A DNA stretch of 50,046 nucleotides, taken from contig NZ_JNIV01000026.1 in the NCBI RefSeq assembly GCF_000701405.1, forward strand, positions 1 through 50,046. Direction: 5' to 3'. A program made the position numbers and the translations under genes. Source of the stretch: Deinococcus marmoris DSM 12784 (GTDB lineage Bacteria > Deinococcota > Deinococci > Deinococcales > Deinococcaceae). The notes under the pieces are model-generated. The model saw nothing but the letters and a program-made list of their open reading frames with translations. It was not told where the DNA came from and did no database searches. This document shows, piece after piece, positions 32,472-46,044 of this stretch (positions are counted from its first letter, which is position 1; each line of letters begins with the position of its first letter).

Positions 32472-32488
32472 TTACGTCACATACATAA
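32472..32488. promoter_or_regulatory. Radiation/desiccation response motif (RDRM)-like palindrome at the gyrA promoter
   Basis: TTACGTCACATACATAA is a 17-bp imperfect palindrome matching my recollection of the Deinococcus RDRM consensus at about 13 of 17 positions. It overlaps the -35 of a promoter whose -10 is TAGAAT at 32494-32499. In Deinococcus such sites are bound by the repressor DdrO, which IrrE/PprI cleaves after DNA damage, and gyrA is a known member of this regulon. Confidence 0.8.
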
Positions 32489-32493
32489 TGTGC

Positions 32494-32499
32494 TAGAAT
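32494..32499 (+). promoter_or_regulatory. gyrA -10 box
   Basis: TAGAAT follows 5 nt after the palindrome; the leader to ATG 32581 is about 75-80 nt. Confidence 0.65.
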
Positions 32500-32580
32500 C
32501 GTTTCACTCCTGACAGCGTTGTCAGGCCCCCATTACCCCCACATTGCCGGGCGGTTTCACCCCGCCCCGACTGGAGCCAC

Positions 32581-35016
<2,436 letters not shown>

Positions 35017-35376
35017 CCTTCATTCAGGAGTCGACGTCCCGAGACAGACGTTTTCTCTAGGACAGGGGTTCGGAATTTAACCCACAATTTACACAAAGGC
35101 GGTAGAAAAGGCGTCCGGGGCAACTGGCTTCGGGCGCTGTTCTCGCTCTGCTGGCCTGCCCGTTTCCGATTCTGAAGCCTTCTCCAATATCTGGGCATAA
35201 GCTGGAAAAAGACCAGATTGAACCTTGACACCTTCTGGACACGTATCACAGATGAAGTCGGGGTGAGAGTGACCCCAGAGACACGAGGCGAGATTTTGCA
35301 GTCCAGATCAGGGGTTCCGCTCATCAGCTCACCATCAAACTTTGTCAGCTAAACGGTATTTAAAGAAACAAAAGTG
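35017..35376. other. Non-coding region between gyrA and ddrI
   Basis: About 360 nt without a convincing gene; a frame on the minus strand overlaps gyrA and has no family features. A weak stem (ACGTC/GACGT near 35035-35055) followed by TTTTCT may end gyrA transcription. GGGGT and ACCCC flank a short spacer near 35258-35275. I see nothing else. Confidence 0.35.
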
Positions 35377-35405
35377 TTTACAAAATTGTAGAGATAGGTT
35401 ACACT
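35377..35405 (+). promoter_or_regulatory. Promoter of ddrI
   Basis: TTTACA (35377-35382), a 17-nt spacer and TACACT (35400-35405); the leader to ATG 35471 is about 60 nt and ends in an AGGAGG ribosome-binding site. Confidence 0.75.
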
Positions 35406-35470
35406 GTAAGCACGTCGGGAATGGCCCCGACCTCCCTATCTCCCCAGAAAACGCCCAGGAGGCGACCACA

Positions 35471-36085
35471 ATGACCCAGACCCAACACAGCACCGCCCGC
35501 ACCTTCGTCGATACCGTGACCTACCGTCCCGGAGCCGTCATCCTCTACCCCGGAAAGAGCGACATGCTGTACCGCGTTTCCAGCGGTCTGGTGCGCGTGC
35601 ATACCATGGACGACGACGGCAACGGCCTGACCCTGCGCTATGTCAAACCCGGCGAATACTTTGGCGAGGAAGCCCTGGCCGGAGTCAACCGCGCCTACTT
35701 TGCCGAAGCCGTGACCGACAGCAGCATCGACGTGATCAACCCCGCCCTGATGAGTGCCGAAGACAATCTGGTGGTGACCACCCATCTGGTCAAGACCCTG
35801 GAACGCGCTTACGAGAGCATCTACCGGCTGGTGGGCAAGCGCCTGCGCGCCCGCATTGCTGGCGAGTTGCTGGAGCTGAAGGACACGGCCCTGGCCACCC
35901 AGACCGAGAACGGCGACACCATGATCTACGCCACCCACGACGAACTGGCCGCCGCCGTCGGTAGCGTGCGCGAGACCGTGACCAAGGTGGTGGGCGAGCT
36001 GAGCCGCGAAGGCGTGATCAGCGCAGGCTACGGCAAGATCACCCTCAAGAACGAGAAGGCGCTGGCGACCATCGCCGCTGCGTAA
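35471..36085 (+). CDS. ddrI: CRP/FNR-family transcriptional regulator, DdrI-like
   Basis: The 204-residue protein has an N-terminal cyclic-nucleotide-binding-like beta roll (about residues 15-100, with SSGLVRVHTMDDDGNGLTLRYVKPGEYFGEEALAG), a long dimerisation helix, and a C-terminal winged helix-turn-helix ATHDELAAAVGSVRETVTKVVGELSREGVI. The sequence strongly recalls D. radiodurans DR_0997 (DdrI), a CRP-type regulator that affects heat and DNA-damage responses. Arg/Ser contacts to cAMP are not clear here: FGEEALAG resembles the phosphate-binding cassette FGExAL without the usual following arginine-serine pair. ATG 35471 follows AGGAGG; the longer frame from 35342 includes the promoter and is not used. 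A strong terminator follows. Confidence 0.88.
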   Translation: MTQTQHSTARTFVDTVTYRPGAVILYPGKSDMLYRVSSGLVRVHTMDDDGNGLTLRYVKPGEYFGEEALAGVNRAYFAEAVTDSSIDVINPALMSAEDNLVVTTHLVKTLERAYESIYRLVGKRLRARIAGELLELKDTALATQTENGDTMIYATHDELAAAVGSVRETVTKVVGELSREGVISAGYGKITLKNEKALATIAAA

Positions 36086-36101
36086 GCCTTCTATACACTG
36101 C

Positions 36102-36134
36102 GCCGCTCTGGAATCTATCCAGAGCGGCGTTTTT
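36102..36134 (+). terminator. Intrinsic terminator of ddrI
   Basis: GCCGCTCTGG (36102-36111) and CCAGAGCGGC (36119-36128) form a perfect 10-bp stem followed by GTTTTT. Confidence 0.92.
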
Positions 36135-36186
36135 CTGTTGTTAGTTTCTTTTGAGCTTGCGCTTTACAGGCAGGGAAGGACGACTT

Positions 36187-37077
36187 TTAAGCCATCGGCA
36201 ATTCAACCATTCCTGTGCCGCCGTCCTCGCCCCGACCTTCCATGCGGGCCGTCACAGCCAGCCCAGTCGGCGTTTGCGCCAGCCCGCCCTCCGCCGTTTC
36301 GCGCAGTTCGGCGGGCATCATGCGGCCCACGGCGGCCATCGCGCCCAGCACCTCGTCGGGGGGGATGAAGGATTCCAGTTGCGCCAGCGCCAGTTGCGCC
36401 GCGCTGACGGCGTGAACGGCAAAGAAGGCGTTGCGGCTGACGCACGGCACTTCCACGTAGCCGCCCACCGGATCGCAGACCAGACCGATGGTGTTCATCA
36501 GGGCCATGCTGGCGGCCTGTACGGCGGCGCGGGGCGTGCCTCCCAGCAGTTCCACCACGGCAGCAGCAGCCATCGCAGCGCTGGAACCGATCTCGGCCTG
36601 ACAGCCGCCCGCCGCGCCGGAGATGAACATGCGTTTGCTGATGGCCTTGCCCACGCCAGCGGCCAAGATCATGGGGTCCACCAGTTTTTCGTCAGGGATA
36701 CCCAGGTGATCGGCCACGCCCAGCAGCGCGCCGGGGATGGTTCCCGCGCTGCCCGCCGTGGGCGCGGCGACAATCCGGCCCATGCGGGCATTTTCCTCGT
36801 TGACGGCCATTGCATACGCCTGCACGCGGCGGATTAGCGGGGCGTTCAGGGCGTCGGGGGAATCCCACAGACCTTTGGCGTTCCAGCCCACCATGCCGGT
36901 AATACTTTTCGCGTTGCTGTTCAGGCCGCGCTCGATGCTGTCCCGCATCTCGCGGATGCGGCGGGCCATCTCGTCGCGGATGTCCTGGGGGTCTAGCCCG
37001 GTTTCCTGGCAGTCGCGCTCCAGCACCCAGGCCGAGGCAGGGGCGGGGGCGTTCATCAGGGCTTCAAGGGTAGTCAT
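36187..37077 (-). CDS. sdaAA: L-serine dehydratase alpha subunit, iron-sulfur dependent
   Basis: The 296-residue subunit carries the [4Fe-4S] catalytic domain that deaminates L-serine to pyruvate. Family blocks are [45 protein letters not shown] with a cluster cysteine, and [19 protein letters not shown] with the other two cysteines. Length fits the split alpha chain of Firmicutes-type SdaA. The GGAGGA ribosome-binding site lies 8 nt before ATG 37077. The partner gene sdaAB lies about 8 kb away on the same strand, on the far side of the hut operon, instead of next to it. It starts 118 nt after hutH and may receive read-through from the hut operon. Confidence 0.93.
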   Translation of the reverse strand: MTTLEALMNAPAPASAWVLERDCQETGLDPQDIRDEMARRIREMRDSIERGLNSNAKSITGMVGWNAKGLWDSPDALNAPLIRRVQAYAMAVNEENARMGRIVAAPTAGSAGTIPGALLGVADHLGIPDEKLVDPMILAAGVGKAISKRMFISGAAGGCQAEIGSSAAMAAAAVVELLGGTPRAAVQAASMALMNTIGLVCDPVGGYVEVPCVSRNAFFAVHAVSAAQLALAQLESFIPPDEVLGAMAAVGRMMPAELRETAEGGLAQTPTGLAVTARMEGRGEDGGTGMVELPMA

Positions 37078-37195
37078 GATTAAGTCCTCCAGATAGGGCG
37101 AGAAACAGCGGGATAGATACCCATGCTAACGCGCCTGCCTGAGTCCTCTAGACGTGTGGACGGCAATGGCGTCCATACAGACCGGACGCCTGACT

Positions 37196-38688
<1,493 letters not shown>

Positions 38689-38692
<4 letters not shown>

Positions 38693-39885
38693 TTCACTCC
38701 TTTCACAAATACATCTCGCACCGGGTTCGCGCCCAGGGTGTAGGGCAATTCGCGCCAGTCGGGGTCGTGCAGGGCCAGAAAATCGGCGCGCATTCCGGCA
38801 CTCAGGCTCCCCCGGTCAGACAGGCCGAGCGCGGCGGCGGCGTTGACGGTGCAGGCGGTCAATGCCTCGGCGGGGGTCAATCCGTTCAGGCGGACCGATA
38901 ACGCCAACGCCATTTGAACGCTGAACAGTGGTGAGCTGCCTGGATTCAGGTCCGTTCCTACGGCCACCGCCGCGCCCGCATCTATCAACGCACGGCCCGG
39001 CGCGGCGGGGAGACCCAGATGCAGGGTCACGCCGGGCAGGATGGTTGCCACCGTCTCAGACGCGGCCAGCGCTGCAATCTGCGCCGGACCACTGGCCTCC
39101 AGATGATCCACGCTCAATGCCCCCATCCAGCAGGCCAACTCCGTACCGCCGATGGCGTGAAATTGATCGGCGTGCAGCTTAACTTTCAAGCCGTGAGCCT
39201 GAGCAGCAGCAAAGATTCGCCAGGTCTCCTCCACCGAGAACGCCTCGGCCTCGCAGAACACATCCACAGCGGTGGCGAGGGATTCGGCAGCGACTTCGGG
39301 AATCAGCGTGTCGCAGACGCCGCGTACGTAGTCCTCGCGGTTCTCGGTGGGCGGAACGTGAATCAGCAGAGTGGGCAATAAATCAAACTCATGACTTAAC
39401 ACCTGAACCGCCCGCAGCATCCGCACCTCGGCCTCAAAGTCCATGCCGTAACCGCTCTTGACCTCAATTGTCGTTGCGCCGGAGTGCCGCAGGGCCACGA
39501 GGCGCGGACGGGCCAGCGTGACAAGTTGCTCAATGGAAGCCGCCGCCGTCGCTGCAATGCTGGAGCGGATGCCGCCGCCCGCTGCCAGGATGGTTTCGTA
39601 GGGAACGCCCGCCACCCGTGCCTCAAAATCGGCCAGACGGTTCCCGGCCCAGACGGCGTGGGTGTGGGGATCCACCAGACCGGGGACGACAGCCACACCG
39701 CCCAGATCGTGTGTCTCTGGGGTAGAGGGAGCCTCTTTTTCAGCTCCAACCCAGGCAATTAGACCGTCACGGACGAGCAGGGCGGCATTTTCAATCACCG
39801 TCAACTCGCGCATGGCCGCGCCGCGCTGGGGGCCGGAGGCGGGGGTGACGAGTTGAGAAATACCGGTGAACAATGTCTCAGTCAT
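38689..39885 (-). CDS. hutI: Imidazolonepropionase
   Basis: The 398-residue amidohydrolase opens 4-imidazolone-5-propionate to formiminoglutamate, the third step of histidine degradation. The metal site HTH is in [22 protein letters not shown]. Later ligands are in [20 protein letters not shown] and VDHLEASG, and the final Asp lies in [30 protein letters not shown] is a hallmark of this family. The start overlaps the hutG stop by 8 nt and its stop overlaps hutH by 4 nt. Confidence 0.96.
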
Positions 39886-40789
39886 GGAACACCTCGCACA
39901 GCGTTTCCAGGATCAACCGTGCGGCGATCAGCTCACTGCGTCCGGTGGGGTCAAGGTTGGGAGCCAGTTCCACCACGTCCAGCGCCAGGATTTGATGGCA
40001 GCGGGCCAGGGCCGCGATCAGGCGTAGGGCCAGCGCATACGAGAAGCCGTCCGGCTCCGGGCTGCTGGTGCCGGGCAGCACGGCGGGGTCAAAGGCGTCC
40101 ACATCCACGCTCAGGTAGACCGGGCAACCTGGGGGCAAGGCTCCCACAATCTCGGTAAAGCGGGCTTCTACCTCATCCATCGGCACCAGCGTATGCCCGC
40201 GCGCCCGCGCTGCCGCCACCGCCTCCGGGTCATGGCGCAGCCCACGCAGACCGATGGTGGTGATGTGAACGAGATTGGGCAGTTCCTCAGCAGCGCGGCG
40301 AAAGGGACTGGAATTGCTGAAGCGCGTGTCGTTGCGCGTGTCGGTGAAATCCAGATGCGCGTCCAGTTGGATGACGTGCAATTCGGGCTGATCGTTAAAG
40401 GCGCGCAGCAGCGGATAGCTGACGCTGTGATCGCCGCCCAGGAAGACGGGGAGGCGGCAACGCGCCTTGACCAGCCGCGCCGCTGCGGTGATGCGTTCCC
40501 GCGCCAGTTCCGGCTCCAGCGAGGGCAGCACCACATCCCCGGCGTCCACAAAGGAAACGTTCTGCAAACGGGTTACGCCGTCCAGTCCGGTAAAGGGCGG
40601 CACGTACCGCAATGACGCCTCCCGCAAGGCACGCGGCGCGAAGCGTGCGCCGGGGCGGAAGCCCAGGGCAATGTCGTAGGGAATGCCCAGCACGGCCACG
40701 TCTGCGCTCCAGTCGCCGTCCGGCTGCTGAAACGGCGCGCGGGCGAAGGTGGGGATTCCGGCGTAGGGAAGGTGGGTGGGCTGGCTCAT
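39878..40789 (-). CDS. hutG: Ureohydrolase, probably formimidoylglutamase HutG (alternatively agmatinase)
   Basis: The 303-residue protein has the arginase-family binuclear manganese motifs GGDHSVSY (near residue 118), DAHLDFTD (near residue 142) and SVDVDAFDPAVLPG (near residue 228). In sequence it is close to agmatinases (SpeB-like), but its place between hutI and the rest of the hut operon indicates that it hydrolyses N-formimidoyl-L-glutamate to glutamate and formamide, completing the pathway. Overlaps of 4 nt upstream and 8 nt downstream show coupled translation. Confidence 0.87.
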   Translation of the reverse strand: MSQPTHLPYAGIPTFARAPFQQPDGDWSADVAVLGIPYDIALGFRPGARFAPRALREASLRYVPPFTGLDGVTRLQNVSFVDAGDVVLPSLEPELARERITAAARLVKARCRLPVFLGGDHSVSYPLLRAFNDQPELHVIQLDAHLDFTDTRNDTRFSNSSPFRRAAEELPNLVHITTIGLRGLRHDPEAVAAARARGHTLVPMDEVEARFTEIVGALPPGCPVYLSVDVDAFDPAVLPGTSSPEPDGFSYALALRLIAALARCHQILALDVVELAPNLDPTGRSELIAARLILETLCEVFHD

Positions 40790-41406
40790 CGGCAGAACCT
40801 CTGGCGTTCAGTGGGTTCTTCTGGAAGTTTAAATTGTCCGGCTGGCCACAAGGAAGGGATGTGCAGGCGGTAAACCGTCCAGACATCGGTCTCATTCCCC
40901 GCGCTGTCGGTGAAGTCTCGCACCGCGATGCACACCAGATTTGGGATCACTTCCAGTCGGTCCATCCGGGGCAGTTGCCGGACGCGGAGGCCGCCGTTGG
41001 TGTTCCAGAGTCTCAGGGTGTTGCTGCCCTGCCCGATCAGGTACTGCCCGTCTATGGTCCAGAGAACGTCGAACACGTCGCTGTTCTTGAGGGGGATGAT
41101 CTGACCAGAGGGCTTGACCAGGTGCACTTCCACCGGATCGTGTTTGGGGTTGTTTGAGCTTTGCACGAAGCCCAGAGCAGTAAACCGTCTGTCCAGACTG
41201 GTCCGTTTGAAATGGAGTCGCCAGTCCATCCAGCCCCCATCCGGGTGGGCCTGGGCGGGCGGGGCGCTGACTTGAATGATCCGCCCATCTGGCAGGGTCA
41301 CCGGAGTGACGGGCGGCGTGGGCGGCGTTTGCGCCTGGCCCAGCGCGGCAGCCCCGACGATCGCAGCGCAGGCGGTGACTCTACCTAACAGCGTCAGGGC
41401 GCTCAT
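40786..41406 (-). CDS. Secreted protein of unknown function inside the hut operon
   Basis: The 206-residue protein has an N-terminal signal peptide ([23 protein letters not shown]) and a proline-rich start of the mature chain ([11 protein letters not shown]). The remainder contains repeated short strands, such as [21 protein letters not shown] and [15 protein letters not shown], as in small propeller or WD-like folds, though too few for a complete propeller. It lies between hutU and hutG and overlaps both by 4 nt, so it is translated as part of the histidine operon. I know no Hut protein like this. It could be a periplasmic binding or sensing partner, or simply a passenger. Confidence 0.75.
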   Translation of the reverse strand: MSALTLLGRVTACAAIVGAAALGQAQTPPTPPVTPVTLPDGRIIQVSAPPAQAHPDGGWMDWRLHFKRTSLDRRFTALGFVQSSNNPKHDPVEVHLVKPSGQIIPLKNSDVFDVLWTIDGQYLIGQGSNTLRLWNTNGGLRVRQLPRMDRLEVIPNLVCIAVRDFTDSAGNETDVWTVYRLHIPSLWPAGQFKLPEEPTERQRFCR

Positions 41407-43085
41407 GTCCGGTTCCCAATCCCCAGACTTGGCAAATCCAGCCCGCGCTCCCGCGCCACGTCCTGCGCCAGCCCGTACCCGGCGTCGGCGTGGCGCAGCA
41501 CACCCATCGCGGGATCGTTGGTCAGGCAGCGGCTCAGGCGTTCGGCTGCTTCCGGGGTGCCATCGGCGAGGGCCACCAGACCGGAGTGCTGGCTAAAGCC
41601 CATGCCCACGCCGCCGCCGTGGTGAAAGCTCATCCACGCCGCACCGGAGGCAATGCCAATGCCGAAGTTCAGCAGAGGCCAGTCGCTCACGGCGTCGGAG
41701 CCGTCCAGCATGGCTTCCGTTTCGCGGTAAGGGCTGGCGACACTTCCCGCGTCCAGATGGTCACGTCCAATCACGATGGGGGCTTTCAGTCGGCCATCGG
41801 CCACCATGTCGTTGAACAACTTCGCGGCTTTATCGCGTTCACGGTAGCCCAGCCAGCAGATGCGGGCGGGCAGGCCCTGAAAGGCGATCTGATCGGCGGC
41901 GTAACTGAGCCAGGATTGCAGGCGGGCGTCGTCGGGGAACAGGTCCAGCAGCGCCCTGTCGGTGGCGTAAATGTCTTCGGGATCACCGGACAGCGCCACC
42001 CAACGGAACGGTCCGCGCCCCTCGCAGAAGGAATCACGGATAAAGGCGGGAACGAAGCCGGGGTAATTGAAGGCATCTTCCACCCCAGCCTCCTTGGCCC
42101 GCTGGCGCAGGTTGTTGCCGTAATCAAAGGCCACCGCACCACGTTTCTGGAGTTCCAGAATGGCGCGAACGTGCGCGGCCATCGCGTCGTAGGCCCGCTG
42201 CTTATAAGCCTCGGGCTGATCCTTCCGCAACACAGCGGCGTCCTCATCCGGCGTGGTGATAGGCAGGTAGCCCCACATCGGGTCATGGGCGCTGGTCTGG
42301 TCTGTGATCAGATCCGGGGTCCAGTTCAGCTCCACCAGTTGCGGGATGATCTCGGCGGCGTTGCCCAGCAGGCCAATCGAGCGGGCCTCTCCCAACGACT
42401 TGTACCACTCGGCGCGCTTGATGGCGTCCTCCAAATTGTCGGCCACCTCGTCCAGATAGCGGGTTTCCAGGCGCTTGGCGATGCGGGTGGGATCAACTTC
42501 TACGGTGATGCTCACGCCCCCGGCCAGCTTGACCGCCAGCGGCTGTGCGCCGCCCATGCCGCCCAGACCGGCGGTGACGGTGATGGTTCCCTTGAGGCTG
42601 CCGCCAAAGTGTTTGTCCGCCGCGCCCGCGAACGTCTCATACGTTCCCTGCAAAATGCCCTGCGTGCCTATGTAGATCCAGCTTCCGGCGGTCATCTGGC
42701 CGTACATCATCAATCCGGCCTGATCCAGACGGTCAAATTCCTCCCAGGTGGCCCAGTTGGGCACGAGGTTGGAATTGGCGAGGATCACGCGCGGGGCAAA
42801 TTCGTGCGTCCGCAGCACGGCCACCGGCTTGCCGGACTGGATCAGCAAGGTTTCGTCGTTTTCCAGGCGGTCCAGCGTTTCCACGATCTTGTGGAAGGCT
42901 TCCCAGTTGCGCGCCGCCTTGCCGCGCCCGCCGTAGACCACCAGTTCCTGTGGGTGTTCGGCCACCTCCGGGTCCAGGTTATTCATCAACATGCGCTTGG
43001 CCGCCTCCTGAATCCAGCCCTTGGCGGTGCGCTGCGGGCCACGGGGAGCGCGGATGACGGGAGCATCTGGCTGGGTTGAGGTCAT
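41403..43085 (-). CDS. hutU: Urocanate hydratase
   Basis: The 560-residue enzyme adds water to urocanate with a tightly bound NAD+, giving imidazolonepropionate. Features are [18 protein letters not shown] near residue 50, [27 protein letters not shown] around residues 170-196 (NAD binding), and the terminal [21 protein letters not shown] (near residue 480), typical of urocanases. It is the first gene of the hut operon; the region upstream is shared with the divergent IclR regulator. Its stop overlaps the secreted-protein gene. Confidence 0.96.
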   Translation of the reverse strand: MTSTQPDAPVIRAPRGPQRTAKGWIQEAAKRMLMNNLDPEVAEHPQELVVYGGRGKAARNWEAFHKIVETLDRLENDETLLIQSGKPVAVLRTHEFAPRVILANSNLVPNWATWEEFDRLDQAGLMMYGQMTAGSWIYIGTQGILQGTYETFAGAADKHFGGSLKGTITVTAGLGGMGGAQPLAVKLAGGVSITVEVDPTRIAKRLETRYLDEVADNLEDAIKRAEWYKSLGEARSIGLLGNAAEIIPQLVELNWTPDLITDQTSAHDPMWGYLPITTPDEDAAVLRKDQPEAYKQRAYDAMAAHVRAILELQKRGAVAFDYGNNLRQRAKEAGVEDAFNYPGFVPAFIRDSFCEGRGPFRWVALSGDPEDIYATDRALLDLFPDDARLQSWLSYAADQIAFQGLPARICWLGYRERDKAAKLFNDMVADGRLKAPIVIGRDHLDAGSVASPYRETEAMLDGSDAVSDWPLLNFGIGIASGAAWMSFHHGGGVGMGFSQHSGLVALADGTPEAAERLSRCLTNDPAMGVLRHADAGYGLAQDVARERGLDLPSLGIGNRT

Positions 43086-43182
43086 GGACCTATGGTTCGC
43101 CTTCAGAGGGCGGAAGTGGAGTGATATTCCGGGTATGGCGGAAACCCAGATAAGATGCTGGAAATGGAGAATGACAGAAAGG

Positions 43183-43262
43183 CTGGACCTCTTGTGGGGA
43201 TCGCGGCCTGTGCGTTAGGCCACTTGTTTCCGCACTTCGCAGCGAGAAGGCACGAGGTCCAG
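43183..43262. promoter_or_regulatory. Inverted repeats in the hutU/iclR intergenic region
   Basis: CTGGACCTC (43183-43191) and GAGGTCCAG (43254-43262) are perfect inverted copies about 60 nt apart. Between and beside them, CCACTTGTTTCCG (43220-43232) and CCACTTGTCGGAAA (43272-43285) share CCACTTGT and carry TTTCCG/CGGAAA. IclR-type regulators often bind GGAAA...TTTCC half-sites, so these may be operators for the hut operon and the regulator. Confidence 0.4.
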
Positions 43263-43297
43263 AAACTGTATCCACTTGTCGGAAATCAGGCCCAGTA

Positions 43298-44041
43298 ATG
43301 CCCCGCACCCATGCCACCGTTGAGGCCGCCGTCCGCGTGCTGGAACTGTTCGACGCGGACCGCACCGAATGGACGCTTTCAGAGGTGGCGCGGCATCTGG
43401 GGCAACCCACGTCCACGGTGCATGAGCAACTGCAAACGCTTTCGGCGTCGGGGTTGCTGGTGCGGGTGGGGCGGGGGCGCTACCGGCTGGGCTGGCGGCT
43501 GCTGAAGCTGAGCAGCGCCCTGTATGGCAGCCTGCCGTGGTACGCCCCCGCCCACGACGCGATGGAACGGCTTGCACGCGGAACGCATCTGCTGGCCTTC
43601 CTTTGCGTGCTGCACGGTGATCAGGTGTTATGTGTGGCCCGCAGCGTGCAGGGGCGCGACGGACCTCCCGTGGCTGGAGAACTGGATTTTGAGTTGCCCG
43701 CCCATGCCACCGCCAGCGGAAAGCTGTTGCTGGCGCTGGCCGGGCAGGCTCTCCCCCATTCCGCACCCGCCTTCACACCCCACACGCTGACAACACCCAC
43801 CGCCTGGGACGCCGAAAGCCGCAGCATCCGCACGCAGAATCACGCGCTCAGCCGGGACGAGTGGGCGCTGGGCACAAGTGGGTTGGCCGTGCCGTTGCGC
43901 GGCGAGGGCGGCATGGTTCTGGCGGCGCTGGGCCTCAGCCTGCCCACGGCGCGGATGACGGCCTCTGAAAGCCTGCTGCGCGCCCTGCATGGTGCGGCGG
44001 CAGAGGTGGGATGGACGCTGGGGTTCCGGGGGGAGGGGTGA
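43298..44041 (+). CDS. IclR-family transcriptional regulator, probable hut regulator
   Basis: The 247-residue protein has an N-terminal winged helix (AVRVLELFDADRTEWTLSEVARHLGQPTSTVHEQLQTLSASGLLVRVGRGRYRLG, residues about 11-65, where R-x-L-x-x-F and the wing YRLG are typical of IclR) and a C-terminal effector-binding domain (about residues 80-240, with GHATASGKLLLAL-like AHATASGKLLLALAG and a final GMVLAALGLSLP). It is divergent from hutU across 212 nt. Control of histidine use, with urocanate or a derivative as the signal, is inferred from this position. Confidence 0.85.
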   Translation: MPRTHATVEAAVRVLELFDADRTEWTLSEVARHLGQPTSTVHEQLQTLSASGLLVRVGRGRYRLGWRLLKLSSALYGSLPWYAPAHDAMERLARGTHLLAFLCVLHGDQVLCVARSVQGRDGPPVAGELDFELPAHATASGKLLLALAGQALPHSAPAFTPHTLTTPTAWDAESRSIRTQNHALSRDEWALGTSGLAVPLRGEGGMVLAALGLSLPTARMTASESLLRALHGAAAEVGWTLGFRGEG

Positions 44042-44075
44042 TGCGCCCACGCGCACTGACGCCTACACTTTTGCC

Positions 44076-44139
44076 ATGTCCTTTCCGGTGACGCTCGTGG
44101 GGCGACACCTTCACCTGGCCGGGCGGACAGAGGGTGAAC
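44076..44139 (+). other. Possible start of a decayed acetyltransferase or short leader ORF
   Basis: A TACACT box ends 6 nt before an ATG at 44076. The frame reads MSFPVTLVGRHLHLAGRTEGEHA, resembling the beginning of GNAT acetyltransferases (VxLxGRHVxLxPLxxxHA), and then runs through the next gene in another frame until 44261 without further similarity. It may be a truncated remnant whose promoter now serves the following gene. Confidence 0.35.
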
Positions 44140-45138
44140 ATGCGAAACAGACCTGGCCTTCCCTCCGCCGTTGTTCCCGTGTTGCTCGGCCTGCTGGCCT
44201 CCAGCGCCGGGGCCGCGCCGCTGCCCACCACCACGCTGACGCCGAAAGGGGCGACATATAGCGTTCAGGTCGCGCCCGTCCCGCCGGGATATACCCAGAC
44301 CTTTCCACTGGCCCTGAACACCAGGGGCGCGGTGCTGCTCGCCGCCGTGCAGGGCAAGACTCCTGACGCCCTGTTCGTGTGGTCCGGCGCGGCCCTCAAG
44401 CCCGTCACGCTGCCTGCCGCCGCCAGGGGCGGGGAACTGTCCAGTTCGGCGGGGCGGCACTGTCTGGCAGACGACGGGCGCATGGTCATCAACACTTTCA
44501 ACGGCACGCCGCCGCTGTATTACGACGGCAAGACCTTCAGCCCCATCGCCTTTCCGGGCGCACGGACGCATGGGCTGTTCCTGGGCGTTCGGGGCTGTTC
44601 CTCCAACCTGAACGTCGTCGCCTCGGCCCAGACCGGGGGGGCCAGTTACCTGTGGAAGCCGGGCGGCAAGATCATCCCACTGGGGCAGGTGTCCGCCACG
44701 GCGGTCAATGCGGCGGGAAGTGTGGTGTCGAAAAACGGCGTCTCACAGGGCGCGAAGGTGACGCGGGCCGCAGAGAAGGGCTGGACCCCAGAATTCATCA
44801 ACGACGCGGGCCTGATCCTGGGCAGCGACGACGACGGCGCGGCCCTGCACGTCTGGGAGGCGGGCGCGGGCAAGGGAATGCTGCTCTCGCCGCCCAGAGG
44901 CTCGGACGCGGTGTTCGTGAATTCGCTGAACAACAAAGGTCAGGCCGTGGTGAACACCCTGGACACCAACATCTTCCTGTATGACCACGCGGCCCGCAGT
45001 TATGCGCCCATCCGGGTGGACGGCTGGAGCCTTTCCTATATCAGCGTCATCAACGATCAGGGCTGGTTGCTGGCCTCGGGCCATCCGCTGAACGACGACA
45101 AGACCTCACGGGTACTGCTGCTGAAGCCGAAGAAGTAG
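44140..45138 (+). CDS. Secreted protein with propeller-like repeats
   Basis: The 332-residue protein (ATG 44140, preceded by GAGGG at 5 nt; a GTG at 44134 would add two residues) has a signal peptide MRNRPGLPSAVVPVLLGLLASSAGA. The rest consists of repeated units with G-x-x-x-x-x-(N/D)-(T/D)-x-G and short strands such as PLALNTRGAVLLAA, GRHCLADDGRMVINTF and VFVNSLNNKGQAVVNT. These resemble the HAF-repeat or Kelch-like propellers of extracellular proteins. No catalytic motif was seen. A bulged hairpin follows its stop. Confidence 0.75.
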   Translation: MRNRPGLPSAVVPVLLGLLASSAGAAPLPTTTLTPKGATYSVQVAPVPPGYTQTFPLALNTRGAVLLAAVQGKTPDALFVWSGAALKPVTLPAAARGGELSSSAGRHCLADDGRMVINTFNGTPPLYYDGKTFSPIAFPGARTHGLFLGVRGCSSNLNVVASAQTGGASYLWKPGGKIIPLGQVSATAVNAAGSVVSKNGVSQGAKVTRAAEKGWTPEFINDAGLILGSDDDGAALHVWEAGAGKGMLLSPPRGSDAVFVNSLNNKGQAVVNTLDTNIFLYDHAARSYAPIRVDGWSLSYISVINDQGWLLASGHPLNDDKTSRVLLLKPKK

Positions 45139-45152
45139 GAAACGGTCCGAAG

Positions 45153-45182
45153 GCCAGGAGACGGGGGCGGTCTCTGGCTTTC
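45153..45182 (+). terminator. Terminator after the secreted protein gene
   Basis: GCCAGGAGAC pairs with GTCTCTGGC across a short G-rich loop with one bulged base, followed by TTTC. Confidence 0.6.
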
Positions 45183-45198
45183 AGGCGCACGACGCGGC

Positions 45199-45864
<666 letters not shown>

Positions 45865-45870
45865 GGGGGG

Positions 45871-45876
45871 AGTATA
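45871..45876 (-). promoter_or_regulatory. -10 box of a leaderless sdaAB transcript
   Basis: TATACT on the minus strand ends 6 nt before ATG 45864. Confidence 0.6.
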
Positions 45877-46044
45877 GGCGTCTGGAAACCGCAGTTCCGT
45901 ACACCCCCTCCACCACTGGCATCTCTCAACGAGGGTCTGGGGCCGACAACGGAGCAGGCAAGGCGGGTGGACGTGTCAGAAAGAAAATCCCTTCTCGCCC
46001 ATATGACGAGAGAGGAAAAGAAATCCCGGAGGACTGACTGAAGA

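Noticed and set aside
37140..37190. Imperfect palindrome TGGACGGCAATGGCGTCCA after hutH
   Set aside because: The stem is short and lacks a T-run, so I could not call it a terminator with confidence.
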